From assembly GCA_020726505.1 (NCBI GenBank), contig JAHLEZ010000013.1, positions 1,674,001-1,738,000 on the forward strand: a stretch of 64,000 bases of DNA. The letters are read 5' to 3'. Positions 1 through 11,195 of this stretch are shown piece after piece. The notes beneath the pieces were generated by a model that had not been told where the DNA came from, searched no databases, and saw only the letters and a program-made list of their open reading frames with translations. A program made the translations under genes and the position numbers. Source of the stretch: Leptodontidium sp. MPI-SDFR-AT-0119 (taxonomy: Eukaryota; Ascomycota; Leotiomycetes; Helotiales; Leptodontidiaceae). Every line of letters begins with the position of its first letter. Within the stretch, counting starts at the first letter, position 1.

Positions 1-719
1 GCTGTCAATGTCATTGGGACGTTTCTTCTCATTCTCGACATGCTTCCTCTGCTTAGGAAATCGAGGCAGAAGACTGGAGAGACTCCCAGAGTGACAATCA
101 CAAGCTCTGTTCTACATAAAACGGTACTGGCACCCTAAATTCAACATGTGAAGTCAATGCTAAGAAATCACAGGCCAAATTCGCAGAAAGACGCGAGCCA
201 CTGATCTTCGAAGCGCTCAAGAAAAACAATAAGGGGTACATCGCAGATCGGTACGCCACATCCAAGCTCCTCGAGCTTTTCCTGGTGAGATCCATAGCTG
301 CAGCAATGGCAGAGGGCCCACATGCAGCCGAGCCTGTCATCATCAACTGTGTCCATCCTGGATTGTGCCATTCAGAATTGGACAATAAAGCAGAGGTACG
401 GGCATACCCACCCTTCAATCCCTCCCTCATAAAGTTTTCAAGTTGACTGAAATGTTGTGTAATTTAGGGAATGGCATCCTATTTCCTTACCTTCGCCAAG
501 ACAATGTTCGCACGAACGACAGAGGTTGGAGGTCGCACATTGGTATTTTCTGCGGCTGCTGGCCCTGAGAGCAATGGGCAATACATGAGCGAATGTATAG
601 TCAAAGAGCCAAGTCGTTTTGTGAAGAGCAAGGAGGGCCAGGAGGCTCAAGCGAGAGTACACAAGGAGTTAATGGAGATCTTGGAGAAGATCCAGCCAGG
701 TGTTACATCCAACATCTGA
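1..719 (+). CDS. Short-chain dehydrogenase/reductase, 3' part (5' end outside window)
   Basis: This is the C-terminal part of an SDR-family oxidoreductase that probably uses NAD(P)H; the substrate cannot be told from the sequence. I read three exons, <1-123, 174-395 and 468-719, separated by introns of 50 and 72 bp with GT/AG ends, and all junctions keep frame. The first exon opens with the N-V-x-G segment that follows the Rossmann fold, then an I-T-S-S stretch supplying the usual catalytic Ser. The second exon carries the YATSK motif (YxxxK, catalytic Tyr and Lys) and a V-H-P-G segment typical of retinol-dehydrogenase-like members. The cofactor-binding GxxxGxG region must lie upstream of the window. 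Nothing suggests damage in the visible part. Confidence 0.85.
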
Positions 720-1739
720 GTGAAACAGACAGGAGTGTAAACATGAGGTCATTGATGGAAGTAAGGTAATGGGTGGGGATTTGGGGAAGCTTGTTTATTG
801 TTTAGTACGCGCTAGCTTTTGAAGATGCTTATATTAATATCGGATTGTAAATTGAAATTGTATATATTTGAACCTAACTCTTGCTCTAGTGACGGTAAAT
901 CATGGACTTGACAAACAACACCCCTAAATTAGTCCCCCTAAACTACTCAGATACGAGACGAACTATGTGGGACTCTAAGAAGTACGCCGTTGGCAAGATT
1001 GCCACTGCCACAAGTCCCAAAGCTGCTAATTGAAGCCATCAGGAGATTTATCCCACGGCATGGCATCTACATGCTAAACTAATGAGTAATGCCACACTGC
1101 CTCCCGCACCTCGCAAACTCGCAGAGCCACAAGCTCGAATTATGAAGCATTCCCCAAAGTCTTTGAGATCAAAAACTGACCTTACCGAGAATTTAAAGTT
1201 TCCCCAGAGTCCCATGCCCGATCGACCTCTCCACGGTAGCGGTACAACAGTCCTACCGCCCGAGCGTACACCCATGTTTGAACTTACTTATGGAGAGGCT
1301 TACTCATAAAACCCAAAAAGCTTACACCATGTAGCTCCAAAGCTTGTTTGTTCGGCGTATCGTTCCAACATTACATCGCCAACACAATATCGTCCAGCTG
1401 CATCAAGCCGGGATGCAGAATGGCTGAACACAAAAATCCCCCCGAAGGTATGGCAAGTCGAGAAAGCAAGAACATGACAAATAATTGTTTTTGCGGATGA
1501 ATTCCATGCCCGAGAAATGGCTCGGGGATTAATGATGCATTATTCTTAGTTTCCACTGAATATCTATTTAGCGAGGTGCTTTGAAGTGTTGTTGCTTGCC
1601 TATATACATAACATCGTATCTGCTTGATTTGCACTTATCGCATCAGTTTAATTCACTTCTTTAATCACTTTACAATCGTCTTCAAAGCAAGTTATCTACA
1701 TCTCAGCATCCTCACACATAAATCACTGTATCTTCAAAT
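720..1739. other. Intergenic, no gene seen
   Basis: About 1 kb between two plus-strand genes. Short overlapping ORFs on both strands near 1050-1310 and 1370-1634 have no recognisable motif and no splice structure. The last part, rich in C, T and A, is the likely promoter and leader of the next gene. Confidence 0.6.
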
Positions 1740-2973
1740 ATGTCTCTCAAGAATATCACAATCGTAGGGGTACGTCCAAGTGACCTTCATCTCTATTTCC
1801 CTCTCCCCACCCTCCCTCAAAATCTTTTGCCTCACCTCAGATACTTCACTTCACTCAACCCCAGGACTGACTCAACTTTCACCTCAAAGGCAAGCGGCAA
1901 TCTCGGCAAGGGCATCCTACCTCACCTCCTCGCCGCCTCCTCTCTCAACATCACCCTCCTCGCTCGCTCTACCTCATCAGCCCAGTTCCCCGCCGGCGCC
2001 AAAGTAATCCGCAGCGAATTCAGCCTTGCCTCACTCACAGAAGTCCTCAAAGGCCAAGATGCAGTCATAAGCCTCATGCCCATCCCCGCAGCTGGTGAGC
2101 AGGTTACCGTCATTGAAGCCGCCATTGCGGCGGGCGTGAAGCGGTTTATTCCTAGTGAATTCGGGTCCGATAATTCCGTACGTATGACCAGATTAAAAAT
2201 GAGATTTCCAAGAGGAAAAAGAAAGAACAACTTTATTCAGATGACAAAGTACTGTACTATACTGATGCGGGACTCATACCGTAGAACCCTGCTATCGTTG
2301 CGGCTGTGCCGTTCTTTGAGACAAAGCAAAAGTCCCTGGAGTTTCTGAAGAGCAAGCAAGATGCCATTACTTGGACGGCCGTGATCACCGGCCCGTTCTT
2401 CGACTGGGTAAGTCTGGAACGAAAACCTCAATATCCAAAGTCCCCTCCAACCCCCCGCCCTTGAAATAACCATGGTATTTTCGTTGCTGATCTTCATAAT
2501 TGGGAAAGGGTCTATTCGAAGGCATGATCGGGTTCAACCTCTCCACCAAAACAGCATCCCTCATCGATGGCGGCACCAGCCGATTCTCCGCCACTACAAT
2601 CGCCCAGATTGCCCGCTCACTCATCGCCATCCTCGCCCACGCCGATGCAACCGCCAACCAGACAGTCTTTATCGAGTCCTTCACTACTAGTCAGCTTGAG
2701 GTTCTCGCTGCTCTCGAGAAAGCTACGGGAGAGAAGTGGAATAGAGGTCCAGAGGTAAAGGGGGAGGATGTACGTGCTGCGGGCTTGAAGGCTATGGGTG
2801 AGGGTGACATCTTGGGCGGTGGTATAAAGGTCATTACTGCTGCTGTTCTTGGGAAGGAAGCTTTAGAGGATCATGAGGCGGCGGTTTGGAATGAGAAGTT
2901 GGGGCTGGAGAGGGATAATTTGGAAGTCGAGGTCGGGAAGGTGCTGGCTTTCGCTGCATCTTTGACTGGTTAG
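1740..2973 (+). CDS. NmrA-like / isoflavone reductase-like NAD(P)-binding protein
   Basis: Predicted atypical SDR of the NmrA/isoflavone-reductase family, 301 residues from four exons: 1740-1769, 1890-2177, 2285-2407 and 2509-2973. The introns are 120, 107 and 101 bp, all in phase 0. Joining exons 1 and 2 creates the dinucleotide motif V-G-A-S-G-N-L-G-K-G near residue 10, which supports the first intron; that intron is also a multiple of three and stop-free, so an unspliced reading runs through it. A later segment of the form F-I-P-S-E-F-G is typical of the family. Members either reduce small molecules or sense redox state; which applies here is unknown. It converges on the Ca2+ pump gene downstream. 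Confidence 0.85.
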
Positions 2974-3552
2974 TAGTACTGAAGACCTGCCTGAATGACT
3001 ATGGACAGGTGGTCTTTTCCGAAGAGACTTCTGTAGAAAAATTCAATACCGATTGTTTCTTACTTGAAGCCTCCTGTTTATTTTCTACGTCAATTCTATC
3101 AGCGAAAGTGTTATTCATATCTTTCATAATAAACATCACATCCTTCTTCTAACATATCATCTCACTTCCCTTTGCGACCACACCTCGTCAACACGTTCCC
3201 CTTCAAAATACTGATGGTCATCATGTTCACAAACATCGGGTTAATTCAACGACGAAGATCGTATACGTTGCGAGTTGGTGCAGGCAAGAAATACAGCAGC
3301 GCCTAACAAACAGGAGTCTTGGCCGATAATCGTGTTTTTGAGAATAGAAGATAGGGTATATGAGTAGTCATTAAAAACATCTTCTGATCAAAACCAAGAA
3401 ATCTGCGCACGCAACATATGAAGAAAAAAAAAAACTTCGCAGTTCGAAAGAAGAGATATACATCGAAGAAGAAAAAGAGAATAATCAAATCCAACGAAAA
3501 CGCTCCTCAAAAAGCACACTCATCAGCCCAAATCCCACTCAAACCCCTCGTC
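2974..3552. other. Convergent 3' intergenic region
   Basis: This lies between the 3' ends of the NmrA-like gene and the Ca2+ pump gene. It is AT-rich with an A-run near 3423-3434 and presumably carries both transcript ends. No other gene is visible. Confidence 0.6.
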
Positions 3553-6500
3553 CTATCTCACCACATTTTTCTCATCCCCTCCATTCTCATTCCCATGTCC
3601 ATCGCCATGGATATGCATCTTATCCATCACCTTATCCATCACCTTATCCTCAATCTTCAACTTCAGACTACTAACCCTCCCACCGCGCACACTCCTAATA
3701 AAGCTCAACTCCTCAGGTCTACTCCCCCTCCTCTTCAGCATCTTCAGGTTCGCTTCCTCGGTATCGTAGATCTCAGGCGCAAGGCCCTTCTTCCACTTCA
3801 GCCTCGGGACGAGCTTGGCGATCCACGCGTCGGGGATGATACGGATGAGCACCGCGACGGGGAGGGATAGTGCGCCGAGGACGATGGATATTCCCCATTG
3901 TGGACCGTTGAGGGGTGTTACTTTGAAGGCTTTGCCGCCGACAAAGACTATCATTACTTGGCCACCGATCATGATTATGTTTATGATTACGAAGAACCAG
4001 TTGTGTTGGATGCCTTCGAAGATGTTGAATTTGTTGTCGAGGCGGCGGTTGCTTTGTTTCATTAGTTTCTTGAAGGGATATAGCGAGTAGGAAAGGAGAA
4101 CTTACTTGTACTGATTAAAGATCTGCATCCACACGAACGTATTAAATATCAACGTCCTCAACTGCTCATCCTCCTTCACAGTCTCATACCCCAGAATCTT
4201 CTTCCCCCCAAAATTCAGTACGAAAGTAACCACGATCTGGAAGATCGCCTGGCCGATGATCATCTTCCACATATTGAGTGTGATTAAAGGAGCTGATTTC
4301 TTCTCTGGTTTGCGATTGAGGATATTGCGTGTTGGGGGATCGGTGGCGAGTGCCAGCGCGGCGAATGTATCCATGATTAGGTTCACCCAAAGGAGTTGTA
4401 CGGCGCTGAGGACGGATTGTTCGGAGCTGCTGGCTACGGCCGAGACAAAGGTTAGGACGACGGCTGTTATGTTTACGGTGATTTGGAACTGGGATTCGTT
4501 AGTCTTGATTCTTCATGCTCGAGTCCGGGATTTTTGGATCACTTACCTGCAAGAATTTCTTCACGGCGTCGTTCACGGCTCTTCCCCACATGAGCGCCTT
4601 TACGATCGATGCAAAACTATCGTCCATGATGATAATCGAGGACGCTTCCTTCGCAACCTCCGTACCAGCAATACCCATAGAGAAACCAATATCAGCCATC
4701 TTGAGAGCAGGCGCATCATTCGTACCGTCCCCCGTAACCGCAACGGTCTCACCAAGCTCCTTCAGTCTCTTGACTAAGATACGTTTATCCTCGGGACTTG
4801 ATCGGGCAAGGACTTGTAATTTGGGTAGCATTTTGTCCATATCTTCTTGGTCCAGCTTGCGGAATACAGGTCCTTCCATGACTACTCCGCCGCCGGAAGG
4901 GGTGTAGATACCGCATTCTTCGGCGATGGCTTGAGCGGTTTGGATGTTATCTCCGGTTACCATTCGGACGATGACACCGGCGTTTTGACAGTCGAGTACT
5001 GCTTCTTTGACGCCCTTGCGTAGAGGGTCTTGGATGCCAACTATACCAAGGAGAGTCATGTCGTTGAAAACTTGTCCGAAATGTGCTTGGGTTGGGTCTT
5101 CTGGGATCACAGCCTCAGCCGGTGGCCAGCTTGGAAAGTCCTTGTACAAGAGAGCGATAGTTCGAAGTGAGCGCGATGCATAAGTCGAGATGATCTGGTT
5201 AAGTGACTCGATATCTTGTACGGCTAATGCACTTTCGCCCAGTGTCTCATTCGACGGATCCTGGATGATCTTAGTACATTTGGCCAGCAAGATCTCAGAA
5301 GCACCTTTGGCATATGCACGGAAAGTTCCATCTCCCAGCTTGACGACACAAGCCATGTATTTGACTGCCGAGTCAAAAGGCACGACCTGAACCACATTGA
5401 CATTAGATCTCTCTTCCTGAAGCGGACCGATTGCGAGATGTGTGCGGGCAAATTCCAGAAGCGCCGTTTCGGTCTTGGATCCAATGAATGTTTGTCGACC
5501 GTCTTGTTCTCCCTCAAATGCAGTGGAGTTCATGACGATAGATTGAGCAAGCAGCGTCTTCACACCCGCACTGAGTCGGGAGAGGAAATCCGCAGCTGGG
5601 ACCGCATCTTCCGCGCTCACGCTCGGAAGAGTTTGCTTTTCATCGGCCTTCTCATCCGCTTGGATGTCGTGGTGTACAACACTGCCAGAATCGTGACCGG
5701 ACATTGTTCGCCGACCGAATTGAGCTGAGCTTCCGATTGTTGCCGCGACTAAGGTCATTTTGTTCTCAGTCAATGTACCAGTCTTATCAGAGCAGACCGT
5801 AGTGGCGTTGCCCATGGTTTCACAGGCTCTCAAGACTCGAACCAAATTGTTGTCTTTCAACATGCGGGTGGTGGCGAATGCGAGGGCGAGAGTCACGGCA
5901 AGGGGTAATCCTGTGGATTGGTTAGCCCAATTCTTCTATCTGAATGTTTTGATGCTTTTTGACACTGGGAGAAGTAACTCTTCAGGATGTCAGGATTTCA
6001 GAGCCTGGCTTACCTTCTGGAACTGCAACAACAACCACGGTAACCGAGACGATGAAAATCTGCAAGAATTCCTGACCCTTCTCAGACGGAGACAACGGAC
6101 TACCCTTCAACTGAGCAAGGAACTTGATGAATAGCACAACGAACAAGACCAGCGCAGCCGCTCCACCGAGTTTGGCAATATACTCAGCCAGAACATTGAG
6201 CTTCTGCTGAAGCGGGGTCGCGTCCGTTTCCTCGCGGAGAGACATCATAGTTTTGCCGAATGTAGAGTGTATTCCAACAGCAGTGACCAAGAATCGACCT
6301 GTTCCTTCAGCCATCTTACTTCCGGACAAAATGAAGCAGTCGAGCTTTCGGACATCACCTCCAGCCTCGATGATCTTGAACACCTCTGCCCCGGACTGCT
6401 TCTTCAGAAGATCCGACTCGCCTGTAGCAGACGACTCGTCGCATTTGATGGAATGACCTTCAATCAAGATACCGTCGACGGGAACCATATCACCAGGCTC

Positions 6501-7489
6501 AAGGTGCATGATATCGCCCACCAAGACGTCGTAAACAGAGATTTCCATAGATTTTCCGGACCGGATGACTTTCACTGAGCGGTCTTCCTTCTTCTTGTTC
6601 AGCTTGACGAACTGTCTCTCCTTCTGCCAATCGTTGATTGTCCCAACGACGACAACAATGACGATCGCAGCCATGATAGCCACGCCTTCAACCCATTCTA
6701 CTTTTGCCTCGCCAGGCTCGTGCTTCTGGCCAAATGTCTGATACAGACCCAGGGACAAGGAAACGACCGCGGCAATAGTCAAAAGAATCAGGACTTTGTC
6801 GTTGTAGGCGATCCAAGCTAACTCCAGTAAGCTCTTGCTCTTCTTCTCCGGGAGCCGATTATCAGCGTAGACGCGTTTACGATCCTCGTATAGCTCGTCA
6901 GAACTTCCTGAAGGCAAGACCGCAGTATTGCTGCCAACTTGTGCGACACCATTTGATTTGCCATTCACACCCTCGTGAGACGATACCACAGACGTAGCCT
7001 CTTGGAAGGTAACAGCTCCATCCAACTCAGCCTCGTCCAAACTCAAACCACTGGTGGTGTTTGTTCGCAGACCCTTCTCCAACCCTGCAATTCCACCCAG
7101 CGCATAGAAAGCACTGAGACTCTTCGGATTGAGAAGTTTCGATAGTTGACCAGGTGTGAATGCAAACGGATTCTCCTCTATCTCGAACAGCTTCTCAGTA
7201 CCGGGATCTGGAGCTAAAGCTTCCTTGTCATGTAATATGAAATCTGCCGTGACCTCTTGCGCAACTGCCAGAGTTGGCTTTGGGGTGACAGACTCTACTG
7301 CCTCTTTTTCGTTTTGGGAGGCGGTTTTGGTGGGACTTCCATTCTTGGCAGGTGTGGAATTCTGCGATTGTAAACATGGTTAGGACTGTTTTTGTCGCGT
7401 GCCATGCTGCAACAAGGGAAACTTACTGATGGGGTGTCGAATGATACGACTTTGGCATCTGGGCCTCCAGGCCGGACAGAGGAAGACAT
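3553..7489 (-). CDS. PMC1: P-type Ca2+-transporting ATPase (Pmc1/PMCA type)
   Basis: Calcium pump of the P-IIB class, which in fungi moves cytosolic Ca2+ into the vacuole or out of the cell. I read five exons: 7489-7427, 7361-6014, 5910-4547, 4488-4106 and 4051-3553, giving 1218 residues, a normal length. Introns are 54-103 bp. Visible motifs in order: TGES in the actuator domain, PEGLP in membrane segment 4 (split by intron 2), the phosphorylation site DKTGTLT (Asp near residue 512), KGASE in the nucleotide-binding domain, and TGDGTNDAP of the hinge. The N-terminus before the first membrane segments is long and polar, and the C-terminal tail is charged with His/Asp repeats. No typical calmodulin site could be defined by eye. 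No lesion seen. Vacuolar location is inferred from the family. Confidence 0.95.
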
Positions 7490-9773
7490 AACTTGAGTAT
7501 CTTCGTCGCTGGCAGATGTTGCGTGGTGTTTTGTAGAGAGGTCAAAAACGAGGAATGGATGGGTTATTTACGCGAACCTGGATGTGTTATTCCAGCCTTG
7601 TCAATCAACGTCATTGATCAGGAGACTGGGTGATTGGGCGCGTTGAATCTCACTTCCCAAGTTTTGAGCATCGTGGGAATAAGGCGATCTGAAGTTACAC
7701 AATTGGGCAGAGCTTCATGGTTCTTGAAAAGGGACATTGGGAAAAGATCAAGGAAGCGAAAAGCCTCGGAGCCTTAAGCTCGATGGCTAGTCACAACAAC
7801 GTGTATTCCAAACAAGGAAGCAGGGCTCCCGTGTGACGCCCAGGCTGCTCCGCCCCAAATGGGCTTGGGTAGCTTGTGTCTCATAGGAGACTCTCATGTT
7901 GACGCATCTGGTACCTGCCGGGAGCAAATGAGGTGTCACAGACGAAGGGATACACTTCTAGCCTATGCAAGCCCAGGGCGGCACTGCTCCCGACAGAAGT
8001 AACAAATCACGCGAGGTGGGATCGCAAGGCAATCTGTGATGACCCGTTGGGCAACGCAGACAAGACAACTGCATACTGTACCTAGGTATGCTTTTCTAAA
8101 AGTCTGATGCGAGGGAGAGGAGAAACCCCAGATGGGTAATTTGCACGTCTCCAGGGCGGCAGATCTGTCGTAGTCGCCAAGGCTACACTTCTGCCTCGCT
8201 GGCCTTGCTGCGTTCCTTGTAAAATGAGCCCAAGACTTGACGGATCCAATCAGACGGATCGAGTATGCGGCCTGCCATTGGCGCCCAGGGCTTGGCCCAA
8301 GGCTGCTTTGGCACGACGTATAAGAAATCGCGCTCTCAGCTGCTCACTCAAGTGCCCTCCATAAAATCATAACAGAGAAGAAATAAGCCTCTCAAGCTTC
8401 TGACCGACGTGTTCAACATGCACGTGTCGGATATACAAGCAATCATTAGTCCGGGTAAACCAGCTCGTTATGACTCTCTCCCAAGCAAAATACTTGGGAT
8501 TTCTCCATGCTGGCTGGTGATGGATGCATGACAAGCAAGATCTCGCAGCTGCGTAGGTAGGTACAGTGCGATAAATCAATTCCTCTTACTGCTTGCTGCA
8601 AGGACGATGACTCGCACGACAGACAAACGAATGGTTTACTGCAGGAAAAAAAACCACCCAAACGGGAGAACGTAGAGTGTGAAACAAAAGAAACACTCAT
8701 GTGGCACGCTTCCCACCCCGTCAGGCTTCACCGTCACTATGCAGAGGCCCAGGCTACCAAAGGGTGCGAGACGAATCAACGGACGGGATCGGGAGCCTAG
8801 TGAGAGTACATGTCGGATTGCTGGTATCGATTCTGACTGATCGATTAGATCCAATAAACAATGTAAGCGATAGACTGATAGAAGGAAGGGTTGTATGAAG
8901 TTGAGATTGACTTCAGTGGAGACAAAAAGCTTCATTGCCAAGGATTGTCACATGACCAGCACCCTTACGCCATTCTGTCTCAAGATCTGTCTCTCAGGAG
9001 TATTATTTTAGGTCGAAAATTCTCTCTCAGTCCTTCATTCACCCCTCGTCCATTCCGATCCAAACAGTAAAGAAATCCGAGATCACAACGCCACATTCCC
9101 AGCATGATATGCGGCACTGTTGCGGCGCTGTTCTGGCCACAACCTACTCGGCCATTCCTCCCAAGGCACACTTATCCCTCTCAAAACTACATCAGGCTCT
9201 GTTCCTCCTCGACTTTCAATTGAACAACCAAAAAAAGAGAGAATAGGAAGAGCCTACCGTATGCAGCTATCCACCAAACCCGGCATAGGAATGCAACTGT
9301 ACCTCCTCCAGGCTCCCAGATTCTAAATACCCGACAAGAGGAATCCAGCAGATCTCTATCGATTCCTGCATCCTCACGATCCAGAGATCATCTCGCTGCC
9401 GTAGGACTGCAGGAAGCCGCAGAAAGAGAACTCCAATTGGTGTCTGTCCTTGAGAAAAGCCTGATCAACTCGCATCGATTCTGGGAGAGAAAGAAACGAG
9501 TGTCACGGTTACAAACCCATAAACTATTCTAATATGGCAGTGGGTAAAGCCATTGGGTTTGCTAAGGATGCCATTGCTAATTGATGATCACTACCTACTC
9601 TGTATCCACAATCGAAGACCCCCATGACGGAACCCCTCGCAAAACAAGCGCTCATTACTACCAATAACTCCGTGATGACCCTTAACCCAACACCCCGATC
9701 ACTGGGAGTTGTTTGGTCATGGTATGTTTCCAGCTCTGCTCATTTGGCTTTCATGTGGTACCTTCAGGCAGTC
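7490..9773. other. Long upstream region of the Ca2+ pump gene
   Basis: This 2.3 kb has only short shadow-like ORFs. It lies upstream of the pump start at 7489 and downstream of the next minus-strand gene, so it probably contains the pump promoter and leader. CCAAT-type boxes occur near 8246 and 8276, and a TACCTAGGTA palindrome is at 8079-8088. I looked for a structural RNA around 7840-8260 and could not support one. Confidence 0.5.
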
Positions 9774-11195
9774 CTAGATATCTTGCATTGCTTTGTATAT
9801 TGGACGGGCCACACCTCTTGTACCCTTCTGTTTCTTCTCTGGCGAGGTGCCACGGCGCGGTGGGCGAGACTCTGTATCAGTATCTTCAATGCAAGTTTCT
9901 ACCATGGCATCTGAAAGGTTTGTTGTCTTGCAACGCAATTTGAGGTTGTGGCGTTTTCTGCCCCTGGTTTTTTCGAGCTTTATCATACATGTTTGACCAA
10001 GGCTCTCGGAAGCTTTTGACCACGATGGTGCATTGAGGAGAGCTACTTCGTTGAACGCCTCCAGTGGCGGAAATTCCAATGGTGTCGACAAATTCTTCAT
10101 CGCGTCTACCTCTCTGTCTCCTCCTGGCAATGTGTAAGTGTCATCGAACCCTGAGCTCGAACTGCTTTCATGACAGCACCCTGAGTTGAATGTCAAAGGT
10201 TCTTCCTCAGCGAGAAACTTATTTGGCGGTTCGACTCTCACTTGTGGCTTCTGACTAGACTTTGCTCTTGGCTGAGGACCAGAAACCTTTCTGACATCGA
10301 CTCGAGATGTTGGGTCGGCATCGGTATTTGACTCATTCCTCAAAGTCTTGCAAATGGAAGTCATAATATTCTTGCGATCCTTTCCGGATGCGCGTTGTTG
10401 CTTGAATAACATGATTGCCTTTTTCATTTCTTCCCTGTCTTTGAGCTTTCTCTTTTTGATATCGCTCTCGATCGTCTCCTGCCTGATCTTGGAGCGGGCG
10501 AAGACAAAGCCGGTTTGGAGGATGTCGAATGACTGCTTCTCGATGTCGTACACTCGATTGGCCGCGTTCGGATCACAGGCTTTCTTCTCTGTCTGTAACA
10601 CAAATTGCATTTCCCTCAAGACCACTCGGTGCTTCTTGAAGAACCCAGTGATGCTGTCGATCGTCAAGTGAGTGCCATAGATTTCTTCGGCTTCAATTTC
10701 GCCACACTTCACAGCGCGGACGATGGCATCTCTCAGGATTTCGTGGCTGGGACACGTCTCTTCATCTGTGGAATTTTTAACGCCCGATTGCCTTTCCATT
10801 GCAGCTTTTCTCTTGGCACTATTCCGTTGTGAATCCTCAATTCTGTTCGGCTCAGCCATCAGCACATCGTCATCTTGCTCTCGCTTGATAGAAGACCCGC
10901 CAGTCACCGTTTCGTTCGAGAAGAACTCCTCTCCGATTAAATCTTCATCGCTCTGCACATCCTTCATGGAATCGAGTTGTGAAAACATTGAATCTCGTCG
11001 CAACCGAGGTGGTATTTCAACGACACTTGTAGTCAGAACCCTGCTCTGCTTACGGGATGTCTTTCGCCCCTGCCAGCCATGGCTGCATTCCGGAGTTGTT
11101 CGGTGTTTTCCGCATCTCGGGACGTCCCATGGAACATCGAAGGCTTCATCACTTTTTGTTTCCTGCCACTCGCAGTTCTTGTTCAGTTTAGGCAT
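9774..11195 (-). CDS. Hypothetical protein, charged, probably nuclear
   Basis: Single uninterrupted reading frame of 473 residues. I do not recognise a family. The N-terminal third is acidic and Ser-rich. The middle (about residues 150-280) is more ordered, with heptad-like, Lys/Glu-rich stretches that could form a coiled coil around residues 225-270. The C-terminal part carries several basic clusters such as K-T-R-G-R-K-R-H and P-E-K-K-Q-K, which look like nuclear localisation signals. No enzyme motif, signal peptide or membrane segment is visible. The length of the frame and its protein-like composition support a real gene; overlapping opposite-strand ORFs are shorter and low in quality. 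It is likely a lineage-restricted chromatin- or RNA-associated protein, but that is only a guess. Confidence 0.7.
   Translation of the reverse strand: MPKLNKNCEWQETKSDEAFDVPWDVPRCGKHRTTPECSHGWQGRKTSRKQSRVLTTSVVEIPPRLRRDSMFSQLDSMKDVQSDEDLIGEEFFSNETVTGGSSIKREQDDDVLMAEPNRIEDSQRNSAKRKAAMERQSGVKNSTDEETCPSHEILRDAIVRAVKCGEIEAEEIYGTHLTIDSITGFFKKHRVVLREMQFVLQTEKKACDPNAANRVYDIEKQSFDILQTGFVFARSKIRQETIESDIKKRKLKDREEMKKAIMLFKQQRASGKDRKNIMTSICKTLRNESNTDADPTSRVDVRKVSGPQPRAKSSQKPQVRVEPPNKFLAEEEPLTFNSGCCHESSSSSGFDDTYTLPGGDREVDAMKNLSTPLEFPPLEAFNEVALLNAPSWSKASESLGQTCMIKLEKTRGRKRHNLKLRCKTTNLSDAMVETCIEDTDTESRPPRRGTSPEKKQKGTRGVARPIYKAMQDI

Noticed and set aside
7840..8260. Possible structural RNA (paired GC-rich blocks)
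   Set aside because: I could not match it to SRP, RNase P or U3 landmarks, and the pairings were not consistent.
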